DNA of 64,000 nucleotides. It comes from Paracoccus versutus. Its GTDB lineage: Bacteria > Pseudomonadota > Alphaproteobacteria > Rhodobacterales > Rhodobacteraceae. The notes beneath the pieces are model-generated. The model searched no databases and was not told where the DNA came from. It worked only from the letters and a program-made list of their open reading frames with translations. The translations under genes and the position numbers were made by a program. Shown in pieces: positions 33,258 to 42,731 of the stretch; the stretch's first letter is position 1; each line of letters begins with the position of its first letter. Location: positions 1 through 64,000 of the forward strand of contig NZ_JRKO01000005.1 of the NCBI RefSeq assembly GCF_000763885.1, written 5' to 3'.

Positions 33258-34238
33258 TCAATAGCTCACATAGACGTCGGCGGTCAGTTTCGCGGCCTCG
33301 GGCAGCGGGGCGGCGATGGCCTCGGCCACGGCCTCGTCGATCAGCGCCGCCACCTCGGCGTCGATGGCGTCCAGCTCGGCGTCCGAGATTACCCCGGCTT
33401 CCGTCACCTTCTGGCGAAACAGCGTCAGGCAGTCGTTGTGGGCGCGGTTGTATTCGTTCTCGCCCGGCGCCTTGTAGGTCTGGGCGTCGCCTTCGAAATG
33501 GCCGAAGAAGCGCACGTTCTTGCATTCCAGCAGCGTCGGGCCGGCGCCTTCGCGGGCGCGGCGGATGACCTCGCCCGCGGCTTCGTGGACGGCGAAGAAG
33601 TCGAGGCCGTCGACGGTGATCCCCGGCATGCCGAAGCCCGTCGCCCGGTCGACGTAGCTGTCCGAGGCGGTGGCGTAATCGACCGAGGTCGATTCGGCAT
33701 AGCCGTTGTTTTCCACCACGAAGATCACCGGCAGGTTCCAGATCGCGGCCAGGTTCATGCTTTCCAGCACCGTGCCCTGGTTCGAGGCGCCGTCGCCGAA
33801 GAAGGTGATGCCGACGCCGTCATGGCCCAGCTTCTGCGCCGCCAGCGCCGCGCCGCAGACCAGGGGCGCGCCGGCGCCCAGGATGCCGTTCGCGCCCATC
33901 ATCCCCAGCGACAGATCGGCGATATGCATCGAGCCGCCCTTGCCGGCGCAGCAGCCGGTGGCCTTGCCATAGATCTCGGCCATCATCGCCTTGACGTCGA
34001 CGCCCTTGGCGATGCAATGGCCGTGGCCGCGATGGGTCGAGGCGATGCGGTCGCGGTCGTGCAGATGCATCATGATGCCCACCGCCGTCGCCTCTTCGCC
34101 GGCATAGAGGTGGACGAAACCGGGGATCTCGCCGCGGGCGAAATCGACATGCAGCCGCTCTTCGAAATCGCGGATGGTGCGCATCTTGCGATAGGCGTCG
34201 AGCAGCCGTTCCTTGGGCAGCGGAAACGGATTGGACAT
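33258..34238 (-). CDS. acoA: AcoA, acetoin dehydrogenase E1 alpha subunit
   Basis: This 326-residue ThDP-binding E1 alpha subunit has the motif FFGDGASNQGTVLESMNLAA (GDG...NN type, with VVENNGYAES). It also has GKGGSMHIADLSLGMMGANG, seen in this enzyme class. It forms the acetoin:DCPIP oxidoreductase with AcoB. The spacing of 18 bp from acoX and 14 bp to acoB supports a single operon. Confidence 0.95.
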   Translation of the reverse strand: MSNPFPLPKERLLDAYRKMRTIRDFEERLHVDFARGEIPGFVHLYAGEEATAVGIMMHLHDRDRIASTHRGHGHCIAKGVDVKAMMAEIYGKATGCCAGKGGSMHIADLSLGMMGANGILGAGAPLVCGAALAAQKLGHDGVGITFFGDGASNQGTVLESMNLAAIWNLPVIFVVENNGYAESTSVDYATASDSYVDRATGFGMPGITVDGLDFFAVHEAAGEVIRRAREGAGPTLLECKNVRFFGHFEGDAQTYKAPGENEYNRAHNDCLTLFRQKVTEAGVISDAELDAIDAEVAALIDEAVAEAIAAPLPEAAKLTADVYVSY

Positions 34239-34256
34239 GAACTCCTCCCTTATGGT

Positions 34257-35270
34257 TCAGTCTGGGTTGCGGATGAACAGCCCGGCCGCGGCCGCATGGG
34301 CCATGCAGGCGGGCACGTCGATGGTGCGGAAGGCGTCGGGCACCAGCCGCACCGAGACCTGGTCGCTTTCGGTGAAGGTCAGCTCGCGTTCGCCGTCGAA
34401 GGCCAGCGAACCGGCGGGGATCGAGGGGGCATGCGCCTGGCCCGGCGCCATGCGCGCGACCCCCGCGATGCCCAGCCGGTCGATCAGGCCGGGCGCGATG
34501 GGGGCAAGCAGCTGGCGCGGCGCGTCGGGCGACAGGCGGATATGGCGGCCCTCGGGTGCGGCGCGGTCCACCGGGTCGCAGAGCCCGGCGATGGCGGACA
34601 TGCCGATGGCCTGCGGCAGGCCGAAGGTCACGAAGAGGTCGCGAAAGCCCGCGGTCTTCCAGATGGCGCGGGCGCCGACGAAACGGTCCTCGACCACGGC
34701 GACGTCCACCAGCGCGATCTCGCGCCGGTGGTTCAGCGTGACCTCCAGCCATTTGTTCGGGCGCAGCGCCACGTCCGGGGGCACCTGTCCGGTCGCGGCC
34801 AGCCCGACGGCCAGGCCGGTGATCGTCGGCTCGCGCAGTTCCGGGAAGGCGTTGTTGGTCCCGGTCGAGACGCCGGCCACCGGCACCTTGCCGCAGGCGC
34901 CCACGACGACGCGGTTGGTGCCGTCGCCGCCCAGCACCACGATGGCCGCGACGCCTTCGGCCGCCATCATCCGGGCGGCGCGGGCGCTGTCCTCGGGCGT
35001 GGCGGTGACGGGCATGTCCAGGTAGCGCAGCTGCGGGAAATTGGCGTGGCCCAGCCGCGCCTCGCGCCGGATGCTGCGTTCCAGGTGAAAGCGGATGCCG
35101 CCGTTTTCCGGCATCACCACCACCTCCTGCACCCCGGACGCCGCCAGCCCCGCCATCATGCGCAGCACGATATTGGCGCGGTCGTTGATGGGCAGGTTGC
35201 CCGCGTGCGAAATCACCCTGCGAATGTCGCGGGCCGAAATCGGATTGGCGATGATGCCGACCTTGACCAT
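34257..35270 (-). CDS. acoX: AcoX, ATP-NAD kinase-like protein of the acetoin operon
   Basis: This 337-residue protein with NAD-kinase-like motifs begins VGIIANPISARDIRRVISHA and has IVVLGGDGTNRVV and STGTNNAFPE. AcoX is co-transcribed with acetoin dehydrogenase genes in many bacteria but is not required in vitro and its function is unsettled. It is the first gene downstream of the sigma-54 promoter at 35297-35311. Confidence 0.92.
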   Translation of the reverse strand: MVKVGIIANPISARDIRRVISHAGNLPINDRANIVLRMMAGLAASGVQEVVVMPENGGIRFHLERSIRREARLGHANFPQLRYLDMPVTATPEDSARAARMMAAEGVAAIVVLGGDGTNRVVVGACGKVPVAGVSTGTNNAFPELREPTITGLAVGLAATGQVPPDVALRPNKWLEVTLNHRREIALVDVAVVEDRFVGARAIWKTAGFRDLFVTFGLPQAIGMSAIAGLCDPVDRAAPEGRHIRLSPDAPRQLLAPIAPGLIDRLGIAGVARMAPGQAHAPSIPAGSLAFDGERELTFTESDQVSVRLVPDAFRTIDVPACMAHAAAAGLFIRNPD

Positions 35271-35296
35271 GTCCCTTCCTCCCGACCATCATGCAA

Positions 35297-35311
35297 GCAA
35301 CGGCGGTGCCA
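35297..35311 (-). promoter_or_regulatory. Sigma-54 (-24/-12) promoter of the acetoin operon
   Basis: Read on the minus strand the sequence is TGGCAC-CGCCG-TTGC. The invariant GG and GC are separated by exactly ten bases, matching the consensus TGGCAC-N5-TTGC. It lies about 27 bp upstream of the acoX start. The adjacent AcoR and rpoN genes support it. Confidence 0.85.
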
Positions 35312-35347
35312 GGTTCGGGAACGGGAATTGCCGGGGTTTTGGGGGCG

Positions 35348-35374
35348 CAGGTGTCGCAGGGGCTGCAACACCTG
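35348..35374. promoter_or_regulatory. Candidate AcoR enhancer (27-bp dyad)
   Basis: The outer arms CAGGTGT and ACACCTG and inner GCAG/CTGC form a near-perfect dyad centred at 35361, with 11 of 13 arm bases complementary. It sits about 37 bp upstream of the -24 box. A half copy, TGTCGCAGGACGCA, follows. This is the expected place for the activator-binding site. Confidence 0.65.
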
Positions 35375-35405
35375 TCGCAGGACGCAAGCAGGGGGGCGGG
35401 GGGCC

Positions 35406-36554
35406 GTGCAACGGCAGGAGCAGCGCCAGATCAGGGGCCTGTCGCTGAGCCAGCAGATGCGGCTGTCGCTGGAGGTGCTGCGCATGGACGGCGCCAGGCT
35501 GCGCCGGCGCCTGCGCCATGAGGCGGCGGCCAACCCCTTCCTTGCCCTTTCGGCGGCGGCCGAGCCTGCGGCGGTCGTCTCGGTGCGGCAGGCGCTGCTG
35601 GATCAGGTCGGGCTGATGCGCCTGCGCCCGGACGAGGCGCGCATCGCCCGCGCCCTGGTGCATTGCCTTGACGAGCGCGGCTGGATCGCCGACCCCCTGC
35701 CCGAGGTCGCGGGCTGGCTGTGCTGCAGCGCCGAGGCGATCGAGGCGCTGTTGCCGCGGCTGCAGGGGCTCGACCCGCCCGGCGTCTTTGCCCGCTCGCT
35801 TGCCGAGCATCTGCGGCTGGGGCTTGAGGCCCGCGGCCGCTTCGACCCGATGATCGCGAGGCTGCTGGACCGGCTGGACCTGGCGGCGGCTGCGGATCTT
35901 GCCGCCATCGCCGCGCATTGCGGCTGCGACCTGGAGGACGCGGCGGGGATGCTGGAGGATCTGCGCCGGCTGGCCCCCTGTCCGCTGTCCGACGACCCGG
36001 CGCCGGCGCCGCCCGAGCTGGAGCTGACGCCCGCGGGCGCGCTGCGCTGGATCGCGCCGACCGGGCTGGCGCTGCGCGATGGGGCGGGGGACGGCGCGGG
36101 TGATGGGGCGGATCGCGGCGCCGCGCAGGCGCTGGTCGCGGCGGTCGAGGGCCGGGCGGGCACGCTGTGGCGCATCGGCCTGGTCCTGGCCGAGGTGCAG
36201 GGGCCATGGCTGCTGGGCCGGGGGCGGCTGCGGCCGCTGACGATGACCGCGCTTGCCGAAAGGCTGGGGCTGGACAAAAGCACCGTCAGCCGCGCGGTTG
36301 CCGGGGTGGCGATCCGGGCGCCGCGCGGGACCGTGCCCTTGCGCGATCTGCTGCCCGCGCCGGTCAGCCCGCGCCTGCCGGGCGTGGACCGCGAAAGCGT
36401 CCTGCGCCTCCTGGCGGCGCTGATCGAGAACTGGCCCAGGGCCGAGCCGCTTTCGGATGCAAGGCTGGCCGCGGCGCTGGCGCGGCGCGGCATGCCGCTG
36501 GCGCGCCGCACCGTCGGCAAATACCGCGCCATCCTGGGCAAGCCGCGTCCCTAG
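35406..36554 (+). CDS. rpoN: RNA polymerase sigma-54 factor, divergent from the aco operon
   Basis: This 382-residue sigma-54 factor has region I with LSLSQQMRLSLEVLRM and the core-binding and HTH part TMTALAERLGLDKSTVSRAV. The C-terminal RpoN box is ARRTVGKYR, with Gly where most have Ala (ARRTVAKYR). It starts at GTG 35406 and lacks a long acidic region II, so it is shorter than most family members. It lies divergently across 135 bp from the sigma-54 promoter of acoXABC, so it may be a dedicated copy for this operon. The chromosome probably has another rpoN. Confidence 0.9.
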   Translation: MQRQEQRQIRGLSLSQQMRLSLEVLRMDGARLRRRLRHEAAANPFLALSAAAEPAAVVSVRQALLDQVGLMRLRPDEARIARALVHCLDERGWIADPLPEVAGWLCCSAEAIEALLPRLQGLDPPGVFARSLAEHLRLGLEARGRFDPMIARLLDRLDLAAAADLAAIAAHCGCDLEDAAGMLEDLRRLAPCPLSDDPAPAPPELELTPAGALRWIAPTGLALRDGAGDGAGDGADRGAAQALVAAVEGRAGTLWRIGLVLAEVQGPWLLGRGRLRPLTMTALAERLGLDKSTVSRAVAGVAIRAPRGTVPLRDLLPAPVSPRLPGVDRESVLRLLAALIENWPRAEPLSDARLAAALARRGMPLARRTVGKYRAILGKPRP

Positions 36555-36766
36555 CGGGCGGCCGCGTTTCCCGGCGGCGGCATCGTGCCGATGCCGCAAG
36601 GCCCTGTCCGGGCGATGGAAATCCGCCGGATCGGGGCAGGCCCGCCCGTGCCGCAGCGTTGGCCCGGCAAGGCGCCTTGCAATTCAGACTTTTTCAATCA
36701 ACAATTCACCGCGCCGGACCCGTGGCCGCGCCCGCAATTTCCAGCAACGCACCCAGGCAGGAGAAG

Positions 36767-37660
36767 ATGTCGCCCCACAGAGAGTTTCGCCCCCGGATGG
36801 AGACCCGCATCCACGGGCTGCGAACCCTGGCGCCGCTGTCCTTCCGCCGCTTTTGCGGCGCGATCGCGGATGTCTGGTCGGTCCGGGGCGAGGCGGGCGG
36901 CGGCGGGTTCTACATCGCGCCGGACCCGCGCATCGTGATCTTCCTGGGCGAGGCGCCGCCGCCGCTGGCGCTGCGCACCGGCGCGGACCAGGCCGAGCAT
37001 CGCGGCATCCAGGCGCTGTATGTCCCGGCCGGCGTCCCGCTGTGGAGCCGCATCGAGGCCGGGCATGAAAAGATGCATCTGGACTTCCACCTGGAAGGCG
37101 GCGCCTTGCAGCAGCGGCTGGCGGCCTCGAACATCCGGCCGGACCTGTCGATGCCGCGGCTGATCGGGCAGGGCGACAGCCTGACCCATCTGGGCCAGCT
37201 GGCCGCCGACGAGGTCCGCGCCCCGCGCCGGGGCGACATGCTGATCGACGCGCTGCTTTCGGCCACGCTGGGCGAGATCTTCGCCACCGATGCCGAGGCC
37301 CGGCCATCCGCCCCGGCCAGCGGCGGGCTTTCCGCGCGCCGGCTGGCCGCCCTGGAACGCCACCTGCACCAGAACCTGAACCGGCATGTCACCGTGGCCG
37401 AGATGGCCAGGATCGCCGGGCTTTCGGAAAGCCGGTTCTTCCACGCCTTCAAGCAATCGTGCAACGAGACGCCGCAACGCTGGCAGGCCGGCCTGCGGCT
37501 GAAGGCGGCCTGCGACATGATGCGCGACCCGGCCCTGTCGCTGGCCGACATCGCCTATGCGACCGGGTTCGCCGACCAGGCGCATCTGTCGCGCGCCTTC
37601 CGCGCCGTCCACGGCATGCCGCCTTCGGTCTGGCGCCGGGCCGGATTGCAGGATTCCTGA
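36767..37660 (+). CDS. AraC-family regulator of siderophore uptake (PchR-like)
   Basis: This 297-residue protein has a C-terminal AraC DNA-binding domain (NRHVTVAEMARIAGLSESRF, second HTH DIAYATGFADQAHLSRAFRA) and an N-terminal ligand domain. It stands 84 bp upstream of the TonB receptor gene in the same direction. This is the usual place of AraC activators that sense the ferric siderophore. GGAG lies four bases ahead of the ATG. It is named PchR-like only by context. Confidence 0.85.
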   Translation: MSPHREFRPRMETRIHGLRTLAPLSFRRFCGAIADVWSVRGEAGGGGFYIAPDPRIVIFLGEAPPPLALRTGADQAEHRGIQALYVPAGVPLWSRIEAGHEKMHLDFHLEGGALQQRLAASNIRPDLSMPRLIGQGDSLTHLGQLAADEVRAPRRGDMLIDALLSATLGEIFATDAEARPSAPASGGLSARRLAALERHLHQNLNRHVTVAEMARIAGLSESRFFHAFKQSCNETPQRWQAGLRLKAACDMMRDPALSLADIAYATGFADQAHLSRAFRAVHGMPPSVWRRAGLQDS

Positions 37661-37744
37661 ACAAATCGCAGCGGTCTCGTTCAAGACAGCCGGGAAATAC
37701 CCGAGTTAATAGCTCGGAAACTTTCGCGGACAGAACAGGTCAAG
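37661..37744 (+). promoter_or_regulatory. Control region of the siderophore receptor operon
   Basis: This 84-bp gap contains the inverted repeat CCGAG-TTAATAG-CTCGG (37701-37717) and an AT-richer centre. It could bind the upstream AraC regulator or Fur. I cannot assign a Fur box with confidence. Confidence 0.4.
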
Positions 37745-39886
37745 ATGAACAAAGCCCAACCGCTCCTTCTCGGCGTCAGCGTCCTTGCCGTCGCGGCGAC
37801 CAGCGCCTTTGCCCAGGACCAGCAGGATCCCCGCCAGACCTTCATGGGGGCGATCGTGCTGGATACCGTCACGATCGAGGGGTTCGAAAACCCCAGCGCG
37901 CCCCTGGAGGGCACGGTCGCGCATTCATCGGCCACGACCAAGACCGGCCGGCCGATCCTCGAGACGCAATCCTCGGTCTCGGTCGTGCCCCGCGCCCAGA
38001 TCGAAGAGCAGGGTGCGACGAACCTGGCCGAGGCGCTGAGCTATTCCGCCGGCGTCGTGACCGAGAACTACGGCGGCGATCCGCGTTTCGACAGCCTGTT
38101 CCTGCGCGGCTTCAACCTGGAGAACGACAAGTTCCTGGACGGGTTGCGGCTGATGCGCTCGACCCAGTTCCCGACCAGCGCCCCGGCGTTCGAGCTTTAC
38201 GGGCTGGAGCGGGTCGAGGTGCTGCGCGGCCCGGCTTCGGTGCTGTATGGGGCCGGCACGCCGGCGGGCCTGGTCAACATGGTGCAAAAGCGCGCCCAGG
38301 CCGATGGCGATTTCACCGAGCTGGGGTTCAGCCTGGACAGCAAGGGCTCGGCCTCGGCTTTCGGCGATGCGAACCGGGTGGTCGACGACCGCTTCGCCTA
38401 TCGCATCACCGCCAAGGGCGGCAATGACAAGACCGATGTCGAGGAAATCGACAACAAGCGCGCCTATCTGGGCCTGTCGGCCAGCTTTGCGCTGAGCGAG
38501 GCGACCGAGCTGGAACTGATGGCCAGCTATCACGACGACGCGCCGATCTCGCCCACGGGCGTGCCGAACGAACTGGTCGGCCTGGTCGATGCCAAGGATC
38601 TGCGCGAGTTCTATTTCGGCGACGATTCGGTCAATTTCAGCGACCGCAAGATGGCCACGCTCGGCTTTGGCCTGACGCATGATTTCGGCAATGGCTGGCG
38701 GCTGAACAACACCTTCCGCTATACCGATTTCGACTGGGATTACGACGGCATCTACCTGAACCCGCTGGTCGGCGGCACCCTGGTCGGCCGCGGCGTCATC
38801 AACCAGCGGGAAAGCTTCCGCACCATCGCCACCGACCTGCGGCTGGCGGGCCGCGTCACCTCGGGCGCGATGACGCATGACCTGACCTTCGGCGTCGATG
38901 CGCAGAAGCTGAAGGAGCGCGCCTATACCGGCTTTTCCACCGTTTCCCCCATCGACTATGCCGCGCCGTCCTATGGCAGCGTCACCGTGGAGGCGCCCTG
39001 GTATACGGCGAACAAATCCGTCGATGCGCGGCAGATCGGCATCTATGCGCTGGACGAGATCGAATATGGCAACTGGCGCGCGACCGCCGGGCTGCGCCAT
39101 GAATGGACCCGGCAAAGCGGCCAGAGCGCGACGAATTACGGCACCACCGACTATGCCCGCGACGACCAGCAGCTGACCGGCCATCTGGGACTGGGCTATC
39201 TTTGGGACAACGGCGTTTCGGTCTATGCCGCCTATTCGACCTCGTATCTGCCGCAGCCCGGCTTCGACATCGACAACAACCCGCTGAAGCCGACCCATGG
39301 CAAGCAGTTCGAACTTGGCGCCAAATACGAACCCACCGCCTTCGACGGGCTGTTCACCGCGGCGCTTTACGATCTGCGCGAGACCGACCGCAACACCACC
39401 GTCACCGAGGAGATCGGCGGGGGGCCGATCACCGGCACCCGCCAGATCGGCGAGGCGCGCATCCGCGGGCTGGAACTGGAGGGCGTGGCCGAACTGGCCG
39501 AGGGCTGGTCGCTGAAGGGCGCCTATACCTATGCCTCGACCGAGATTTCGGGCGACAACGACGGCAACGAGCTGGCGAACACCCCGCGCCACGCCGCCAG
39601 CCTGTGGCTGTCGCACGAATTCCAGTCCGGCGCGATGCAGGGGTTGCAACTGGGCGGCGGTATCCGCCATATCGGCTCTCGCTGGTCCTCGGACGCGAAT
39701 ACGCTGCGGCTCGAGGCGGTGACGCTGGTGGACTTGGGCGCAAGCTACGAATGGGAAAACGGCATCGTCGGCCGGCTGAACATCAACAACGTGACGGACG
39801 AGACCTATATTTCGGCCGTCGGGCTGAACTCCAGCTATTATGGCGACGGACGAACCGTGCAGGCAAGCTTGACGCGTAAATGGTGA
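37745..39886 (+). CDS. TonB-dependent siderophore receptor
   Basis: This 713-residue outer-membrane receptor has a signal peptide ending SAFAQ and a TonB-box-like DTVTIEG (residues 40-46). A plug domain (SVSVVPRAQIEEQGATNLAE, LERVEVLRGPASVLYGAGTP) precedes a C-terminal beta barrel that ends in aromatic Trp. It belongs to the hydroxamate-type (FhuA/FoxA-like) group. It overlaps the binding-protein gene by 7 bp. The substrate is a ferric siderophore of unknown type. Confidence 0.92.
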   Translation: MNKAQPLLLGVSVLAVAATSAFAQDQQDPRQTFMGAIVLDTVTIEGFENPSAPLEGTVAHSSATTKTGRPILETQSSVSVVPRAQIEEQGATNLAEALSYSAGVVTENYGGDPRFDSLFLRGFNLENDKFLDGLRLMRSTQFPTSAPAFELYGLERVEVLRGPASVLYGAGTPAGLVNMVQKRAQADGDFTELGFSLDSKGSASAFGDANRVVDDRFAYRITAKGGNDKTDVEEIDNKRAYLGLSASFALSEATELELMASYHDDAPISPTGVPNELVGLVDAKDLREFYFGDDSVNFSDRKMATLGFGLTHDFGNGWRLNNTFRYTDFDWDYDGIYLNPLVGGTLVGRGVINQRESFRTIATDLRLAGRVTSGAMTHDLTFGVDAQKLKERAYTGFSTVSPIDYAAPSYGSVTVEAPWYTANKSVDARQIGIYALDEIEYGNWRATAGLRHEWTRQSGQSATNYGTTDYARDDQQLTGHLGLGYLWDNGVSVYAAYSTSYLPQPGFDIDNNPLKPTHGKQFELGAKYEPTAFDGLFTAALYDLRETDRNTTVTEEIGGGPITGTRQIGEARIRGLELEGVAELAEGWSLKGAYTYASTEISGDNDGNELANTPRHAASLWLSHEFQSGAMQGLQLGGGIRHIGSRWSSDANTLRLEAVTLVDLGASYEWENGIVGRLNINNVTDETYISAVGLNSSYYGDGRTVQASLTRKW

Positions 39887-40764
39887 CACTGTCCGGCAAG
39901 GGATTGACGCGACGCGCCCTTCTGGCTGCCGCCTGTGCGGCGGCCGGCGGGGCGCTGCCGGCTTTCGCGGCGCAGGGGATGCGGCTGGCGGCGGTGGACT
40001 GGGCCATGGCCGAGACGGCGATGGCGCTGGGCCATGCGCCCGTCGCCCTGGCGGAGCTGATCGCCTTTCGCGACGCCGCGGTGGCGCAGCCGCCGCGCGC
40101 GACCGTGGACCTGGGCCTGCGCGGGGCGCCCAATCTCGAGGCGCTGAGCCTTGTCGCGCCCGACCTGATCCTGTCCTCGAGCTATTACAGCGCCATCGAG
40201 CCGCGGCTGGCGCGCATCGCGCCGGTCTTTACCCGCGCGCTCTACGTCCCCGGCGAGCCGGCCTTTCCCAAGGTGATGGCGCTGCTGGGGGACCTGGCCG
40301 GGCGGCTGGGCGACGCCGCTGCCGGGACGCGGGTCCAGGCTGCCGCCGCGGCCGAATTCGCCATGCTGGCCGGCCGCGCGACGCCCCATGCCGGGCGCGC
40401 CTGCCTGCTGTTCGAGCTGGGCGATTCCCGCCATATCCGCATCTTCGGCACCGACAGCCTGTTCGGCGGCGCGCTGGAGGCGATGGGGATGCGCAATGCC
40501 TGGGCCGGGGGCACCCGCTTTGCCTTTGCCGCGCCCATCCCGCTGGAGCGGCTGGCCGAATATCCCGAGGCCCGGCTGGTGGTGGCCGGTGCGATACCGG
40601 TCCAGGTCGAACGCGCGCTGCGCTCGGCGGCGCTGTGGAACAGCCTGCCGCCGGTCAGGGCGGGGCGGGTGCATCGCCTGCCGGAACTGCGGCCCTTTGC
40701 CGGCATCCCCTCGGCCCTGCGCTTCGGCCACGAGCTTGTCGCCGCGCTGGAGGGCCGGGGATGA
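39880..40764 (+). CDS. fhuD: FhuD-like periplasmic ferric-siderophore-binding protein
   Basis: This 294-residue binding protein of the class III/FecB-FhuD type starts with a twin-arginine-like TRRALLAAACAAAGG signal and has APDLILSSSYYSAIEPRLAR. A long connecting helix joins the two lobes. The ATG lies within the receptor stop region, and its own stop overlaps the permease start (GGATGA). It delivers the ferric complex to the FhuBC transporter. Confidence 0.87.
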   Translation: MVTLSGKGLTRRALLAAACAAAGGALPAFAAQGMRLAAVDWAMAETAMALGHAPVALAELIAFRDAAVAQPPRATVDLGLRGAPNLEALSLVAPDLILSSSYYSAIEPRLARIAPVFTRALYVPGEPAFPKVMALLGDLAGRLGDAAAGTRVQAAAAAEFAMLAGRATPHAGRACLLFELGDSRHIRIFGTDSLFGGALEAMGMRNAWAGGTRFAFAAPIPLERLAEYPEARLVVAGAIPVQVERALRSAALWNSLPPVRAGRVHRLPELRPFAGIPSALRFGHELVAALEGRG

Positions 40765-42731
40765 ATCGCATGATCCTTGTCGGGGGCGCGGTGGCGGCGC
40801 TGGCGCTTTGGACGATTGCCGCGCTGTCGGCCCTGCCGCTGGCCGAATGGCCGGCCTTGCCCTGGCGGATCGACGGGATGTCGGTCGGGCAGATCCTGCT
40901 GGCCTATGGGCTGATGCCGCGCGGGGTGCTGGCGCTGCTGGCCGGCGCGGCGCTGGGGCTGGCGGGGGCGCTGATGCAGGCGGTGCTGCGCAACCCGCTG
41001 GCCGATCCGACGACGCTGGGCACCGCCTCGGGCGCGCAGCTGGCCATCGTCGCGGCCACGATCCATGCGCCCGGCTGGCTGGCCGGGGGCAACCTGCCGG
41101 TGGCGCTGGCGGGGGCGGGGGCCGCGACCTTCCTGGTCATGGCGCTGGGCGCGCGGCGGGGGTTCGCCCCGGTGACGGTGACGATCGCGGGGATGCTGGT
41201 GGGGCTGATGGCCTCGGCCCTGGCGACGGCGATGACGCTGGCGCAGGGGCATTACCTGCTGTCGCTGGTGATGTGGAACGGCGGGGCGCTGGCGCAGGTG
41301 GACTGGTCGGGCAGCCGGAACATGGCGCTGGCGCTGGTGCCGGCGCTGGTCGCCGCCGCGGCGCTGGCCCGGCCGCTGATGGTGATGTCGCTGGGCCCCG
41401 AGGGCGCGCATGGGCTGGGCCTGCGGCTGGCGCCGCTGCGCTTTGCCACCCTGCTGCTGGCGGTCGCGCTGTCGGCCATGGTCTCGGCCCAGGTCGGGCT
41501 GGTGGGCTTCGTCGGCCTGGCCGCCCCCGCCATCGTGCGCAGCCTGGGCGCGCGGACGCTGCTGCAGCGGCTGATGCTGGCGCCGCTGGCGGGGGCGCTG
41601 GTGCTGTCGCTGGCCGACGGGCTGCTGCTGGCGCTGGCGGCGGCGGGCGGCCCCAGCCTGCCCACCGGGGCGCTGACCGGGCTGATCGGCGGGCCGCTGC
41701 TGATCTGGCTGCTGCCGCGGATGAAGGCGCAGGTGCCCCAGCAGACCGAGGCGGGCGACCGCCGCGGCCACCGCGCCCCGCGGCCCGCACGGCTGCTGGC
41801 GGGGCTGGCCGCGGCCTGCCTGGCGCTGGGCCTGCTGACCCTGTTCGGCGGGCGCGGGCCGGGGGGCTGGGGCTTCATCGCCCCCGAACTGCGCGAGACC
41901 TTCCTGCCGCTGCGCGCCACCGCGATCCTTGCCGCGGCCTCGGCCGGGGCGCTGCTGGCCGGTGCGGGGGCGATCCTGCAGCGGCTGACCGCGAACCCGA
42001 TGGCCGCGCCCGAGGTGCTGGGCGTGACCGGCGGCGCCTCGCTGGGCTATGCGGTCACGGTCATGGCCGTGGACGGCGCGGGGCCGCTGATGCTGGCGCT
42101 GGGAACCTCGGCCGGGGGCGCGCTGGCGCTGGCCGGGCTGGCGGGATTCGCCATGCGCGCCGACCTGGCGCCGGCGCGGCTGCTGCTGGCGGGGCTGGCC
42201 ATCGGGGCGCTGGCCTCGGCCGTGCTGGGGGCGATCATGGCCTCGGACGACCGGCGGGCCTGGGTGATCCTGGGCTGGCTGGCGGGCAGCGCCTCGCAGG
42301 TCTCGGCCCTGGGCGCCGCCGCGCTGGCCGGGCTGGCGCTGGCGTTGCTGGCCGTGCTGGCGGCCTCGGCCCGCGTGCTGGAAATCCTGCCGCTGGGCAC
42401 CGAGGTCGGCCGCGCGCTGGGCCTGCCGCTGGCGCGGGTGCGGCTGGGGCTGATCCTGCTGGCGGGGCTGGCCACCGGGGCGGCGACCATGCTGGTCGGC
42501 CCGGTCAGCTTCGTCGGGCTGATGGCGCCGCACCTGGCCCGCGCCATGGGCCTGGCCCGCGCCGTGCCCTTCTGCACCGGCAGCTGGCTTTTGGGCGCGG
42601 TGCTGATGCTGCTGGCGGCCTTCGGCGCGCGCACGGCAAGCTATCCCTACGACCTGCCGCTGGGCCTGTTCGCCACGCTGATCGGCACGCCCTGGCTGTT
42701 CATCCTGCTGGTGAAAAGGACATCCGCATGA
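40761..42731 (+). CDS. fhuB: FhuB-like double-length ABC permease for ferric siderophores
   Basis: This 656-residue protein is made of two tandem FecCD-type halves. The first carries GAALGLAGALMQAVLRNPLA and VGLVGFVGLAAPAIVR; the second GAGAILQRLTANPMAAPEVL and GPVSFVGLMAPHLARA. This duplication is the hallmark of FhuB. It overlaps fhuD by four bases and fhuC by four bases. Confidence 0.93.
   Translation: MNRMILVGGAVAALALWTIAALSALPLAEWPALPWRIDGMSVGQILLAYGLMPRGVLALLAGAALGLAGALMQAVLRNPLADPTTLGTASGAQLAIVAATIHAPGWLAGGNLPVALAGAGAATFLVMALGARRGFAPVTVTIAGMLVGLMASALATAMTLAQGHYLLSLVMWNGGALAQVDWSGSRNMALALVPALVAAAALARPLMVMSLGPEGAHGLGLRLAPLRFATLLLAVALSAMVSAQVGLVGFVGLAAPAIVRSLGARTLLQRLMLAPLAGALVLSLADGLLLALAAAGGPSLPTGALTGLIGGPLLIWLLPRMKAQVPQQTEAGDRRGHRAPRPARLLAGLAAACLALGLLTLFGGRGPGGWGFIAPELRETFLPLRATAILAAASAGALLAGAGAILQRLTANPMAAPEVLGVTGGASLGYAVTVMAVDGAGPLMLALGTSAGGALALAGLAGFAMRADLAPARLLLAGLAIGALASAVLGAIMASDDRRAWVILGWLAGSASQVSALGAAALAGLALALLAVLAASARVLEILPLGTEVGRALGLPLARVRLGLILLAGLATGAATMLVGPVSFVGLMAPHLARAMGLARAVPFCTGSWLLGAVLMLLAAFGARTASYPYDLPLGLFATLIGTPWLFILLVKRTSA

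Noticed and set aside
33237..35405. Long open plus-strand frame continuous with rpoN
   Set aside because: It is antisense to acoX, acoA and acoB, which have clear motifs. Only the part from GTG 35406 matches sigma-54.
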